A stretch of DNA of 64,000 nucleotides from an uncultured Acetobacteraceae bacterium (GCA_903907955.1 CAIVPZ010000109.1:154379-218378), one strand, 5' to 3'; positions 36,628 to 45,889 are shown, numbered from the stretch's first letter. Translations and numbers: made by a program. Notes: a model not told the origin generated them from the sequence alone.

Positions 36628-38628
36628 GTGAGCGCGGCCGTCCTCACCGGCTTTGCCGTCGTTGTCGCCGCGCTGCTGGGCCTCGGCGCGGCGAGCGCCG
36701 TCGCGCCGCGCCGCATCGCCGCCCTCGGCAGCCTGGGCGCGTGCGGGGTGGGGTTCGTGCTCGCTTTGGCCTACCTGCTGGCCGGCGCGGCACCGGCCAC
36801 GCTCGCGGTGCCGCTCGGCCTGCCCGGAAGCTGGATGACGCTGGCGCTGGACGGGCTGTCCGGATTCTTCCTGCTGGTGCTGTCGGCGGTGGGCGCCGCC
36901 GCTGCCGCCGCCGCGCTGGAGGCGGATGCCGACGCCACCGCCCCGTTCCTCCCCGTCCTGCTGGGGGCGATGGCGCTGACCCTGCTGGCGGGCGATGCGT
37001 TTGCCCTCGTGCTTGGCCTGGAGCTGACCTCGCTGGCCGCCGGCGCGCTGGTGCTGATGCGCCATAACGATTCGGCGGCGCTGCTGCATATCGGCGTGGC
37101 GTTGCCGGGTGCCGCCTGCCTGATCGCGGCGCTGGCGCTGCTGGCCGGTGGCGCCGGCGGCGATTTCCGCTTCGCCGCGATTCGCGCCCACCCGCCGGAG
37201 GGCTGGCCGGCGGTTTTCGTGCTGGTGCTGGCGCTGCTGGGGGCGGGGGCGAAGGCCGGGCTGGTGCCGCTGCACGGGTGGCTGGCGCGCCTGCTGGTCG
37301 CCGCGCCGATGCATGTCTCGGCGCTGATGTCCGGCGCCATGACCAAGGTGGCGCTGTATGTGCTGGTGCGCCTGTTGTTCGACCTGAGCGGACCGGCGCA
37401 GCCGGGCTGGTGGGGGGCGCCGCTGCTGGTGCTGGGCGCGGCCGGCGCCGTGCTGGGCGCGTTGCGCGCCAACATGGCGGACGACATCAAGGCGGTGCTG
37501 GCCGGCGCGACGGTGGGCAGCGTCGGCCTGATCGTCATCGGGCTGGGCCTCGCGCTGGCGGCGCGCGGGGCGGATTTGTCCACGCTGGCGGCGCTGGCGC
37601 TGGGCGGGGCGATGCTGACCGCGCTGGCGCACGGGCTGTTCGGGTCGCTGCTGTTCCTCGGCGCCGGTGCGGTGCACCAGGGCGCCGGTTCGCGGTCGCT
37701 GGTGCGGCTGGGCGGGCTGATCCACCGCATGCCGGTGACCACCGCCGCCGTGCTGGTGGGGGCGGCGTCGCTGGCCGCGCTGCCGCCGAGCGCCGGGTTC
37801 GCCGGCCAGTGGATGCTGTTTCAGGCGGTGCTGGGCGGGCCGCGCATCGACGGCTTCGGTTTGCAGACTCTGGTGTGCGTGGTGGCGGGGCTGCTGGCGC
37901 TGTCGGCGGCGCTGTCGGCGGCGGCGGCGGTGCGGCTGCTGGGGGTGGCGTTCCTGGGCCGGCCGCGCTCGCCGCGTGCCTCCGCTGCCGAGGAGGCCGG
38001 GCAGACCATGCGGACCATCCTGATCGCCCTGGCGGTGGCGTCGGGGCTGGTCGGGCTGTTTCCCGGCGGGGTGCTGTCGCTGGCCGAGCCGGCGCTGCGG
38101 CGGCTGGTATCGGCCGGCATGGCCGATCGCGCCGGGCTGCTGGCGGTGGCGCCGCAGGCCGACCTGCCCGGCTATTCGGCGCTGGGCATCGCGCTGATTC
38201 TGGCGCTGTCGGCCGGGCTGGTGGTGTGGCTGGTGCGGGCGCGCGCGGTGCCGGGGCATCGGTTCGGGCCGGTCTGGGATGGCGGCTTTGGCCCGCCCCC
38301 GGCCTGGCTGCCGTTTGGCGATCCGCTGACCCAGTATGGCGGCGCGAGCTTTGCCCAGCCCTTGCAGCGCGTGCTCGGCGCGGCGCTGCTGCGGGCGCGC
38401 GAGACGGTGGACATGCCGTCGCCCGGGGAGACCAGGCCGGCGCGCATTGCGGTGGCGATGGAGGATCCGGCGGAGCGGGCGCTGTTCGGGCCGCTGGCGG
38501 CGCTGCGTCCGCGTCTGGTTGTTCTGGCCGACCGCTGCTGGCTGCCGGGCATACGGCGCACGCTGGCGGTGGTGTTCGCGGTGCTGGTGTTCCTTCTCAC
38601 GGTGGTGGCGATCGTGGAGCAGTTCTGA
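36628..38628 (+). CDS. hyfB: HyfB-like antiporter-type membrane subunit
   Basis: 666 residues, about 14-16 hydrophobic helices, the Mrp/NuoL-M-type proton-pumping fold: AGAKAGLVPLHGWLARL with the conserved lysine, HVSALMSGAMTKVALY, and the later HGLFGSLLFLGAGAVHQ. First subunit of the hyf-type complex. GTG at 36628 directly starts the first helix; a TTG at 36589 would add 13 residues. No strong ribosome site for either. Ends overlapping a 26-codon leader. Confidence 0.88.
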   Translation: MSAAVLTGFAVVVAALLGLGAASAVAPRRIAALGSLGACGVGFVLALAYLLAGAAPATLAVPLGLPGSWMTLALDGLSGFFLLVLSAVGAAAAAAALEADADATAPFLPVLLGAMALTLLAGDAFALVLGLELTSLAAGALVLMRHNDSAALLHIGVALPGAACLIAALALLAGGAGGDFRFAAIRAHPPEGWPAVFVLVLALLGAGAKAGLVPLHGWLARLLVAAPMHVSALMSGAMTKVALYVLVRLLFDLSGPAQPGWWGAPLLVLGAAGAVLGALRANMADDIKAVLAGATVGSVGLIVIGLGLALAARGADLSTLAALALGGAMLTALAHGLFGSLLFLGAGAVHQGAGSRSLVRLGGLIHRMPVTTAAVLVGAASLAALPPSAGFAGQWMLFQAVLGGPRIDGFGLQTLVCVVAGLLALSAALSAAAAVRLLGVAFLGRPRSPRASAAEEAGQTMRTILIALAVASGLVGLFPGGVLSLAEPALRRLVSAGMADRAGLLAVAPQADLPGYSALGIALILALSAGLVVWLVRARAVPGHRFGPVWDGGFGPPPAWLPFGDPLTQYGGASFAQPLQRVLGAALLRARETVDMPSPGETRPARIAVAMEDPAERALFGPLAALRPRLVVLADRCWLPGIRRTLAVVFAVLVFLLTVVAIVEQF

Positions 38629-38708
38629 TGAGGGTCCTGAGTCATGGGGTCAAGGGGGCCACCGCCCCCTTGCGGGTCCAGGGCAGCGCCCTGGCCTTGC
38701 TTCCTTGA
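38628..38708 (+). CDS. 26-codon leader frame through the repeat before hyfC
   Basis: ATG overlaps the hyfB stop (TGATG). The frame runs through repeat copy 4 and stops at a TGA that overlaps the TTG start of hyfC (TTGA). Translation could pass from hyfB to hyfC through it. Whether it is made as a peptide is unknown; it looks like the original hyfC start region separated from the gene by repeat insertion. Confidence 0.4.
   Translation: MRVLSHGVKGATAPLRVQGSALALLP
38646..38698 (+). repeat. 53-bp double-hairpin repeat, copy 4 inside the hyf operon
   Basis: Hairpins CAAGGGGG/CCCCCTTG and CCAGGGC/GCCCTGG. It sits in the only gap of an otherwise overlapping operon, ending 7 bases before the hyfC start, where its second stem could mask ribosome binding or cause partial termination. 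Confidence 0.9.
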
Positions 38709-39664
38709 CCACGCTGCTGAGCCTGGCCTTGCTGGCGGTGCACCTGGCACTGCTGCTGACGCTGGCGCCGGTACTTGCCGGTATTGTCCGCTGGACAAAA
38801 TCCCGCCTGATGGGCCGGGTCGGGGCGCCGGTTTTTCAGCCGTGGCGCGACCTGCAAAGGCTCGCGCGCAAGCAGCCCGTGCTGGCCGAGAACGCGTCCT
38901 GGCTGTTCCGCGGTGCCCCCACCATCGCCTTCGCCGCCACCCTGGCCGCGGCCGCCCTGGTGCCGGGATTCGCCCTCGGCATGGCCACCGCGCCGCTGGC
39001 CGACCTGCTGGCCATCGCCGGCCTGCTCGCGCTGGCGCGCTGCACCCTGGCGCTGGCCGGGCTCGATACCGGCACCGCCGTCGGCGGCCTCGGCGCGTCA
39101 CGCGAAATGAGTTTTGCGGCGTTTGCCGAGCCGGCCATGCTGCTGGTGATCTTCACCCTCGCGCTGCTGGCGGGCAGCACCAACCTAGACGCCATCGCCG
39201 GGGCGCTGCGCGAGGGAACCGCGGGGCCGCTGTTCCCGCTGGGGCTGGCGCTGCTGGCCATGCTCGCCGTCGCCATCGCCGGGAACGGCCGCGCCCCGAT
39301 CGACAACCGGGCCGCGCTGGCGGAAACCGGCATGGTGCACGCGGCGCTGGCGCTGGCGTATTCCGGTCGCCACCTCGCCTTGATCGAGGCAACCGCGGCG
39401 CTGAAGCTGCTGCTGTGGCTCACCCTGATCGCGGCGATTTTCCTGCCGTTCGGCACCGCCACGCCGGAGTCCGGCCTGCTCGTCTGGCTGCTGGCGCTGC
39501 CGGTCTGGGGGCTGAAGCTGGGCGGCCTGGCAATGGCGCTGGCGCTGTTCGAGGCGGGCGTCGCCGGCATGCGGGTGTTCCGGGTGCCGGAGTTGCTGGG
39601 GCTGGCGGTGCTGCTCGGGGTGCTGGCCGCGGTGTTGCTGGCCGTCTGGCAGGGGCTGGCGTGA
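38705..39664 (+). CDS. hyfC: HyfC-like (NuoH-type) membrane subunit
   Basis: 319 residues, about 8 helices. NuoH/HyfC features: RLMGRVGAPVFQPWRDLQRL loop, ASREMSFAAFAEPAML, AGNGRAPIDNRAALAETGM. It anchors the peripheral arm. The start is a TTG at 38705 overlapping the leader's stop; there is no in-frame ATG before the first helix and no proper ribosome site, which is odd for this tight operon. Confidence 0.88.
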   Translation: MTTLLSLALLAVHLALLLTLAPVLAGIVRWTKSRLMGRVGAPVFQPWRDLQRLARKQPVLAENASWLFRGAPTIAFAATLAAAALVPGFALGMATAPLADLLAIAGLLALARCTLALAGLDTGTAVGGLGASREMSFAAFAEPAMLLVIFTLALLAGSTNLDAIAGALREGTAGPLFPLGLALLAMLAVAIAGNGRAPIDNRAALAETGMVHAALALAYSGRHLALIEATAALKLLLWLTLIAAIFLPFGTATPESGLLVWLLALPVWGLKLGGLAMALALFEAGVAGMRVFRVPELLGLAVLLGVLAAVLLAVWQGLA

Positions 39665-40332
39665 TGGGCGGGCACCACGGCGCATTTTCGCTGGATGTCG
39701 CGCATTTGCTGGGCGGCGCGGTGCTGGTGCTGTCATTCGGGCTGCTCTACCAGCGCCGGCTCGGCGGGCTGATCAACGCTTATGCCGCGCAGTCCTGCGT
39801 GCTGGCCGCGGCGGCGGCGTGGCAGGGCTGGGTGCAGTCCGCGCCGGCGCTGGTGGTGACCGGGCTGATCGTGCTCGGCGGCGCCGGCGTGGCGATCCCG
39901 GTCGCGCTGCACCGCATCGCCGGCCGGCTGCAATTCGACCGCGCGGTGGTGACCCAGCCGGGCATTTTTCCGGTGATGGCGGCGGGGGTGGCGCTGGTGC
40001 TGCTGGCCGTGCTGCTGGCGGCGCCGGCGGCCGCCCAGGCGCTGCCGCGGGAGGACCTGGCGCTGGCGCTGGCGGTGGTGCTGCTGGGCCAGTTGATGAT
40101 GATCGTCCGGCCGGCCGCGCCGGCCCAGCTGGTCGGGTTCCTGTCGCTGCTGTCCGGGCTGATCCTGGGAATTGTCGGCGTGCCCGGCATGAGGCTGGCG
40201 GTGGAACTGGCGGTCGCCGTGCTGGTGCTGGCCGGGGCGGCGGTGGCCGGCGTGTACCTGTTGCGTATCCGCGCGCGCTTCGAGGAAGTCGATGCGGGCC
40301 GGCTCGAGCGGCTGGGCGGGGCGGCGCAGTGA
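39664..40332 (+). CDS. hyfE: HyfE-like membrane subunit
   Basis: 222 residues, six or seven helices, matching HyfE of hydrogenase-4-type complexes (NuoK-like fold at the C-terminal half). ATG at 39664 overlaps the hyfC stop; its own stop overlaps the hyfF GTG. Tail RARFEEVDAGRLERLGG is cytoplasmic by inference. Confidence 0.85.
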   Translation: MGGHHGAFSLDVAHLLGGAVLVLSFGLLYQRRLGGLINAYAAQSCVLAAAAAWQGWVQSAPALVVTGLIVLGGAGVAIPVALHRIAGRLQFDRAVVTQPGIFPVMAAGVALVLLAVLLAAPAAAQALPREDLALALAVVLLGQLMMIVRPAAPAQLVGFLSLLSGLILGIVGVPGMRLAVELAVAVLVLAGAAVAGVYLLRIRARFEEVDAGRLERLGGAAQ

Positions 40333-41807
40333 ACGAACTGTCCCTCCTGACCGGCATGCTGCGGGAGCTGGTTTCGGCGCCCGGGCTGGTGGTGCTGGTG
40401 CCGTTCGCCGCCGCGGCGGGGCTTGGCTTCGTCACCGACGCCCGGCTTGGCGCCTGGATCAACGGCGCCGCCGCGACGCTCGCCTTCCTGCTGGCCTGCG
40501 CCCTGCCCTGGGAGCCGATTGCCGGGCTGCTGCTGCTGGCCGATCCGCTGGCCGCGTTCATGGCCATCCTCACCAGCTTCCTCGGCATGACCACCGCCTG
40601 GTTCAGCCAGGGCTACATGCAGGTCGAGGTGCAGGCGGGGCGGTTCGATGCGCCGCGCCTGCGCCTGTATCACGCGCTGTTCCAGGCCGGTCTCGGCTGC
40701 ATGCTGCTGGCGCTGCTGTCGAACAACGTGGCGGTCACCTGGGGCGCGCTCGAGGCGGCCACCCTGGTGTCGGTGCTGGCGGTGGCGCTGCCGCGCACCG
40801 AGGACGCCGCCCGCGCGGCGAGCCGGCAGTTTGTCCTGTGCGGCGTCGGCCTCGCCATGGCGTGCTTCGGCACCACGGTGCTGTACCTGGCCGCGGTGCC
40901 GGCGCTGGGCGCCGGGGTGCCGGCGATGAGCTGGAGCCGGCTGCCGGCGGCAGCCGCCGCGTTCAACCCCGCCATGCTGAACCTCGCCTTCGTGTTCCTG
41001 CTGCTGGGCTACGGCACCAAGGCCGGGCTGGTGCCGCTGCACGGCTGGCTGCCGGACAGCCAGGCCGCCGGGCCGCTGCCGGTCTCGGCGGTGCTGTCCG
41101 GCAGCATCCTCAACGTCGCCCTGGTGGTCATTCTCCGCCTGCGCGGGCTGCTGGACGCCAACCCGGGCGCGATCGCGCCGGGGCTGCCGATCATGGCGCT
41201 CGGGCTGGCCAGCCTGCTGCTGGCGGCGTTCAGCCTGGGGGCGCAGCGCGACGTGAAGCGGTTCTTCGCCGGCTCGACCATCGCCCAATCGGGGGTGGCG
41301 GCCTTCGCCTTCGGGCTGGGCGGGGCCGGCGCCACCTTCGCCGGGCTGCTGCACCTCGCGCTGCACACGCTGACCAGGGCGGCGATCCTGCAATGCGTCG
41401 GCGCGGCGGTGCAGCTCAATGGCGGGCAGCGCTGCGCCGGGATCGGCGGGCTGCTGCTGCGCCATCGCGCGCTCGGGCTGACGCTGGCCGCCGGCATGGT
41501 GGCGGTGGCGGGGCTGCCGCCGTTCGGCCTGTTCACCACCCTGTTCCTGATCCTGTCCGGGACGGTGGACCGGGCGCCCTGGCTGGCGGTGCCGCTGGCG
41601 CTCGGGCTGGCGGTGGCGGGCTGGGCGATGGCGGAGCGGCTGCTGGCGCTGTGCCTCGGCCCGCCGACCCCGGATCGCGGCCCGGGGACCGGTTTGCCGG
41701 CGCTGGTGCCGGCCTGGGTGCAGCTGGCGCTGGTGCTGGTGCTGGGGTTGGCCATGCCGGGTCCGGTCGCCGCCTGGCTTGCCGCCATCGCCGGAGCGGC
41801 ACCATGA
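40329..41807 (+). CDS. hyfF: HyfF-like antiporter-type membrane subunit
   Basis: 492 residues, about 13-14 helices. Second NuoL/M/N-type subunit: GYGTKAGLVPLHGWLPDSQA with the pumping lysine, LPVSAVLSGSILNVAL, and LHLALHTLTRAAILQCVG. GTG at 40329 overlaps the hyfE stop (GTGA). Works with HyfB as the ion-translocating part of the complex. Confidence 0.9.
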   Translation: MNELSLLTGMLRELVSAPGLVVLVPFAAAAGLGFVTDARLGAWINGAAATLAFLLACALPWEPIAGLLLLADPLAAFMAILTSFLGMTTAWFSQGYMQVEVQAGRFDAPRLRLYHALFQAGLGCMLLALLSNNVAVTWGALEAATLVSVLAVALPRTEDAARAASRQFVLCGVGLAMACFGTTVLYLAAVPALGAGVPAMSWSRLPAAAAAFNPAMLNLAFVFLLLGYGTKAGLVPLHGWLPDSQAAGPLPVSAVLSGSILNVALVVILRLRGLLDANPGAIAPGLPIMALGLASLLLAAFSLGAQRDVKRFFAGSTIAQSGVAAFAFGLGGAGATFAGLLHLALHTLTRAAILQCVGAAVQLNGGQRCAGIGGLLLRHRALGLTLAAGMVAVAGLPPFGLFTTLFLILSGTVDRAPWLAVPLALGLAVAGWAMAERLLALCLGPPTPDRGPGTGLPALVPAWVQLALVLVLGLAMPGPVAAWLAAIAGAAP

Positions 41808-43306
41808 GCACCGCCGCCGACATCATCCGCGCCGCGCCCACCGAGCCGTGCCATCCCTGGCCGCGCCACCTGCTGGCGGGCGAGCAATGGCTCGCCATGG
41901 CGGCGGCGCTCGCCGCGGCGGACGCGCCGTCGCTGCTGGCGCTGTGGGCGGACACGGCGCGGGTGTACGCGCTGCTGCAGGCGGCCGACACCTGGCTGGT
42001 GGCGTCCACCCTGGTGCAGGACGGGCGCTACCCGGCGCTGTCGCCGCAGTGCCCCGCCGCGTGCTGGTTCGAGCGGATGATCCGCGACCTCTGGGGCCAC
42101 ACGGCGGACGGGGCACGCGATCTGCGCCCCTGGCTGGACCATGGCAGCTGGCCGGTCACCGCGCCGCTGTCGCCGCGCCCACCTTCGCGATTGTCGCCGG
42201 CCGCGCCGCCGGAGTTCCTGCCGGTGGAGGGCGAGGACCACCACCAGATCGCCCTCGGCCCGGTGCATGGCGGCATCAATGAGCCGGGGCATTTCCGCCT
42301 CTCGGCGATCGGCGAGACGGTCGGGCGGCTGGAAGTCCGGCTGGGCTGGCTGCACAAGGGAACGCTCGGGCTGATGCGCGGCAAGTCGCCGCGGGCGGCG
42401 GCACGGTTCGCCGCGCGGCTGTCCGGCGATTCCACCGTCGCCCATGCAGTCGCCTTTGCCCGGGCCGCCGAGGCTGCCAGCTCCACCGAGGCGCCGCCGC
42501 GGGCCGCCGCGCTGCGGGCGGTGATGGCCGAGCTGGAGCGGCTGGCCAACCATCTCGGCGATTGCGGCGCGATCGTCGAGGCCGCCGCGTTCCCGTTCCT
42601 GCCGGCGCGGTACCTTTGGCACCGCGAAACCCTGCTGCGGGCCGCCCTGGCCGCGTTCGGCCACCGGCTGATGATGGATGTGGTGGTGCCCGGCGGGGTG
42701 GCCGCCGACATCGCCCCCGGCGGGGCGGAGGCGATCCTGCGCGCCCTGGCGGCGCTGGCGGAGGAACTGCCGGACCTGACACGCATCCATGAGGAGTCGG
42801 CGTCGCTGGCCGAGCGGCTGGCCGGCACCGGCATCGTGCCGCCGGCGCTGGCCGCTGCCTTCGCGGCCGGCGGCTTCGTCGGGCGGGCCTCCGGGCGCGG
42901 CGACGACCTGCGCCGCGCGCCGGGCTGCCCGCCATACGACACCCTGACCTTCGAGGTGCCGGTGCGGTCGGAGGGCGACGTGGAGGCGCGGCTGCGTATC
43001 CGCCTCGCCGAGATCGCCGAGAGCATGCGGCTGCTGCTGGCGCTGCTGCCGGCGCTTCCGAAGGGCGAGGTGGCGGCGTCGCTGCCGCAGACCTCGGGCG
43101 AGGGCATCGGCTGGGCGGAGGGGTTTCGCGGCGACATCTGGCACTGGCTGCGGCTGGATGGCGGGCAGATTTCCGCCGCGTTCATGCGCGACCCGAGCTG
43201 GCTGCACTGGCCGCTGCTGGAGGCGGCCATGCACGGCACCGGCGTCGGCGATTTCGAGCTGTGCAGCCGCTCGTTCAACGGCGCGGTGTCGGGGGTGGAT
43301 CTGTGA
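41804..43306 (+). CDS. hyfG: HyfG-like large subunit lacking nickel ligands
   Basis: 500 residues: NuoC-like N-terminal part (to about 145) fused to a NuoD/large-subunit domain. At the L1 site hydrogenases have CGxC; here it is Ser207-Gly-Asp-Ser210 in RLSGDSTVAHAV. The last 20 residues (DFELCSRSFNGAVSGVDL) have one cysteine, Cys487, and no DPCxxC. No nickel site is therefore expected, which marks an Ehr-type complex with unknown substrate. Overlaps hyfF and hyfI. Confidence 0.88.
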   Translation: MSTAADIIRAAPTEPCHPWPRHLLAGEQWLAMAAALAAADAPSLLALWADTARVYALLQAADTWLVASTLVQDGRYPALSPQCPAACWFERMIRDLWGHTADGARDLRPWLDHGSWPVTAPLSPRPPSRLSPAAPPEFLPVEGEDHHQIALGPVHGGINEPGHFRLSAIGETVGRLEVRLGWLHKGTLGLMRGKSPRAAARFAARLSGDSTVAHAVAFARAAEAASSTEAPPRAAALRAVMAELERLANHLGDCGAIVEAAAFPFLPARYLWHRETLLRAALAAFGHRLMMDVVVPGGVAADIAPGGAEAILRALAALAEELPDLTRIHEESASLAERLAGTGIVPPALAAAFAAGGFVGRASGRGDDLRRAPGCPPYDTLTFEVPVRSEGDVEARLRIRLAEIAESMRLLLALLPALPKGEVAASLPQTSGEGIGWAEGFRGDIWHWLRLDGGQISAAFMRDPSWLHWPLLEAAMHGTGVGDFELCSRSFNGAVSGVDL

Positions 43307-43827
43307 TGCTGTGGCGGCGGCTGTTCACCACGCTGCGCCGCGGCCCGGCGACGCTGCCGGCGGCCCGGCTGGACGAGGTGGCGATGCGCCAGCTTGCCGA
43401 CCGGCTGGAGGCGGCGGCGCAACGCCGGCTGGGCCGCAGCCTGGCGATCCGTCACCTGAACGCCGGCGGCTGCAACGGCTGCGAGCTGGAAATCCGCATG
43501 CTCACCTCGATCGCCTACGACCTGGAACGCTTCGGCCTGCGCTTCGTGGCGAGCCCGCGCCATGCCGACGTGCTGCTGGTGACCGGCCCGGTGACCCGCA
43601 CCATGCAGGACCCTATGCTGCGTGCCTGGAACGCGATGGCCGAGCCGAAATGGGTGGTGGCGGTGGGCGACTGCGCCATCGACGGCGGCGTGTTCAAGGG
43701 CAGCTACGCCATCGCCGGCGGGGTGGAGGCGGTGCTGGCGGTGGATCTGGTGGTGCGCGGCTGCCCGCCGACGCCGGCGCAGGTGCTGAACGGGCTGCGC
43801 ACGCTGGTGGAGGCGAATGCGGGGTGA
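43306..43827 (+). CDS. hyfI: HyfI-like (NuoB-type) Fe-S small subunit
   Basis: 173 residues. All four ligands of the proximal [4Fe-4S] cluster (complex I N2) are present: Cys56 and Cys59 (GGCNGCELEI), Cys123 (GDCAIDGG) and Cys153 (GCPPTP). So the electron path survives although the nickel site in HyfG is gone. ATG at 43306 overlaps the hyfG stop; a GTG 3 bases earlier is possible. A HyfH-type ferredoxin subunit is not encoded here. Ends 19 bases before the convergent mutL. Confidence 0.9.
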   Translation: MLWRRLFTTLRRGPATLPAARLDEVAMRQLADRLEAAAQRRLGRSLAIRHLNAGGCNGCELEIRMLTSIAYDLERFGLRFVASPRHADVLLVTGPVTRTMQDPMLRAWNAMAEPKWVVAVGDCAIDGGVFKGSYAIAGGVEAVLAVDLVVRGCPPTPAQVLNGLRTLVEANAG

Positions 43828-43846
43828 GCACGCGGCGGCACCGCCC

Positions 43847-45616
43847 TCAGCGCCGTCCGAACAGCCGCTCGATCTCCGCCCGCGTCAGCTTCAGCCAGGT
43901 CGGCCGGCCATGGCTGCACGTATCCGCCCGCGGCGTCGCCTCCATCTGCCGCAGCAGCGCGTCCATCTCCGGCAGGCCGAGCCGCCGCCCGGCGCGGATG
44001 CTGCCGTGGCAGGCCAACCGCGCCACCACCGCATCCAGCTTCGCGGTCAGTGCCGTGCTTTCATCCATCTCCGCCAGTTCGTCGGCCAGGTCGCGCAGCA
44101 GCGGCGCCGGCTCCGGCGCGCCGAGCGCGGCCGGCAGCGCCCGCACCAGCACCGCGCCGGCGCCGAACGCCTCGATCTCCAGCCCCAGCCGGCCGAGTTC
44201 CTCGGCCCGCGCCAGCAGCCGCGCCGCGTCGGCCGGTGGCAGGTCCACCACCGCCGGCAGCAGCAGCGGCTGGCTGGGCACGCCGCCGGCCAGCAACTGG
44301 GTACGCAGCGTCTCATGGGTCAGCCGCTCATGCGCCGCATGCTGGTCCACCAGGATCAGCGATCCATCCCCGGCCACCGCCATGATGTAGGTGTCGAGCA
44401 CCTGCGCCACCGGCGCGCCGAGCGGGAAACCGGCCATATCGCGTTCGGCGAACGGCCCGTGGAAGCGGTCCGGCGGGCGCACCGCGGGGGCGGTGCCGAA
44501 CGGCAACCCGGTCTCCGCCACGCCGGGCAGGCCGGGTCGTGACCATGCCGGGCCGGGCCGCCCGCCATGCGGCTGCATCGGCGGCGCCGGACGCGGCTGC
44601 ATGGCGCCGGCCGTGCTGCCCGCCCCGCCGGCCAGCGCCCGGCTCAGGGCGGAGATCACCAGCGCGCGGATTTCGCCGGCATCGCGAAACCGCACCTCGG
44701 CCTTGGCCGGGTGGACGTTCACGTCCAGCTCCTCCGGCGGCAGCTCCAGGAACAGCGCCACCACCGGGTGGCGGCCATAGGCAATGACGTCGCGATAGGC
44801 CACCCGCACCGCGGTGCGCAGCAGCGGGTCGGTCACCGGCCGGCCGTTCACCACCAGCGCCTGCGCCGCCGCGGTGGCGCGCGCTACCCCGGGCGCGGCG
44901 GCGTAGCCGGTCAGGCGGGCGCCGTTGCGCACCCCCTCCACCGGCAGCAGCGCCGCCGCCGCCTCGGCGCCCAGCAGCGCCGCCACCCGCTCGGCGCGGT
45001 CCTGGCCAGGCAGGTCGAAGGCCACCCGCCCGTCGCTCTCGAACCGCATGGCGACATGCGGCGCCGCCAGCGCCAGCCGCCGCACCGCCGCCTCGGCGGC
45101 GTCGGCCTCGGCGCGCGGCGATTTGAGGAACTTGCGCCGCGCCGGCGTGGCGAAGAACAGGTCGCGCACCACCACCCGCGTGCCGGCCGCGCCGGCGGCG
45201 GGGGCAACCGGGCCGACCTGCCCGCCCTCCACCCGGATGGTGGCGGCGGCATCGGCCGCCGCCGGGCGCGAGGTGATGGCCAGCCGGGCCGCCGCGCCGA
45301 TGCTGGGCAGCGCCTCGCCGCGAAAGCCGAGGGTGGAGATCCGCACCAGATCGTCATCGGCCAGCTTCGAGGTGGCGTGGCGCCGCACCGCCAGCGCGAG
45401 TTCATCGGCGCTCATGCCGCTGCCGTCATCCACCACCTCGATGCGGTCGATGCCGCCGCCGGTGATGCCGACCGCAATGCGGCGCGCCCCGGAATCCAGC
45501 GCGTTCTCGACCAGTTCGCGCACGGCCGCCGCCGGCCGTTCGATCACTTCGCCGGCGGCGATCCGATTGACCGTGGTCTCAGGCAACAGCCGGATGCGGC
45601 CGGCGCGGGTTTCCAT
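43847..45616 (-). CDS. mutL: MutL DNA mismatch repair protein
   Basis: 589 residues. GHKL ATPase N-terminus (AAGEVIERPAAAVRELVENALDSGA, written in parts as motif I; VVDDGSGM; RGEALPSI), long Pro/Ala/Gly linker around 335-385, and a C-terminal endonuclease domain with DQHAAHERLTHE, ACHGSIRAG and CSHGRP. Those motifs indicate a latent-nickase MutL as in bacteria without MutH. ATG at 45616. Confidence 0.94.
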   Translation of the reverse strand: METRAGRIRLLPETTVNRIAAGEVIERPAAAVRELVENALDSGARRIAVGITGGGIDRIEVVDDGSGMSADELALAVRRHATSKLADDDLVRISTLGFRGEALPSIGAAARLAITSRPAAADAAATIRVEGGQVGPVAPAAGAAGTRVVVRDLFFATPARRKFLKSPRAEADAAEAAVRRLALAAPHVAMRFESDGRVAFDLPGQDRAERVAALLGAEAAAALLPVEGVRNGARLTGYAAAPGVARATAAAQALVVNGRPVTDPLLRTAVRVAYRDVIAYGRHPVVALFLELPPEELDVNVHPAKAEVRFRDAGEIRALVISALSRALAGGAGSTAGAMQPRPAPPMQPHGGRPGPAWSRPGLPGVAETGLPFGTAPAVRPPDRFHGPFAERDMAGFPLGAPVAQVLDTYIMAVAGDGSLILVDQHAAHERLTHETLRTQLLAGGVPSQPLLLPAVVDLPPADAARLLARAEELGRLGLEIEAFGAGAVLVRALPAALGAPEPAPLLRDLADELAEMDESTALTAKLDAVVARLACHGSIRAGRRLGLPEMDALLRQMEATPRADTCSHGRPTWLKLTRAEIERLFGRR

Positions 45617-45757
45617 GCCGGTCCCTATGCCCGATTCGCCTTGACAGGTCCCGCCGCCGGCAGCGTGATGCCCTCACCGGCTTGTGACGGGGCCTTGTCT
45701 GGCAGGACCAGCGCGCGCTGCCATACCCTGGCGTCACGACAGGAAAGGACGGACAGG

Positions 45758-45874
45758 ATGTTGAAGCTCCTCATCGGTATCGCCGTGGTTGGCGGGGCGC
45801 TGTGGTATCTGCAGCTTTGGCCATTCGACGGCAGCACCCGGCTGCCGAAGCGGGAACTGCCGCCCAAGGCGTAG
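45758..45874 (+). CDS. 38-residue single-span membrane peptide
   Basis: MLKLLIGIAVVGGALWYLQL forms one helix followed by a short basic tail ending PKRELPPKA. AGGA sites (AGGAAAGGACGG) precede the ATG. Function unknown; plausible small gene from ribosome site, coding bias and start context. Confidence 0.5.
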   Translation: MLKLLIGIAVVGGALWYLQLWPFDGSTRLPKRELPPKA

Positions 45875-45889
45875 GCTGCGGCGGCGGGG

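Noticed and set aside
37278..38708. Long alternative frame (476 codons) in hyfB
   Set aside because: Gly/Ala/Arg-rich shadow of hyfB in another frame with no hydrophobic helices or motifs.
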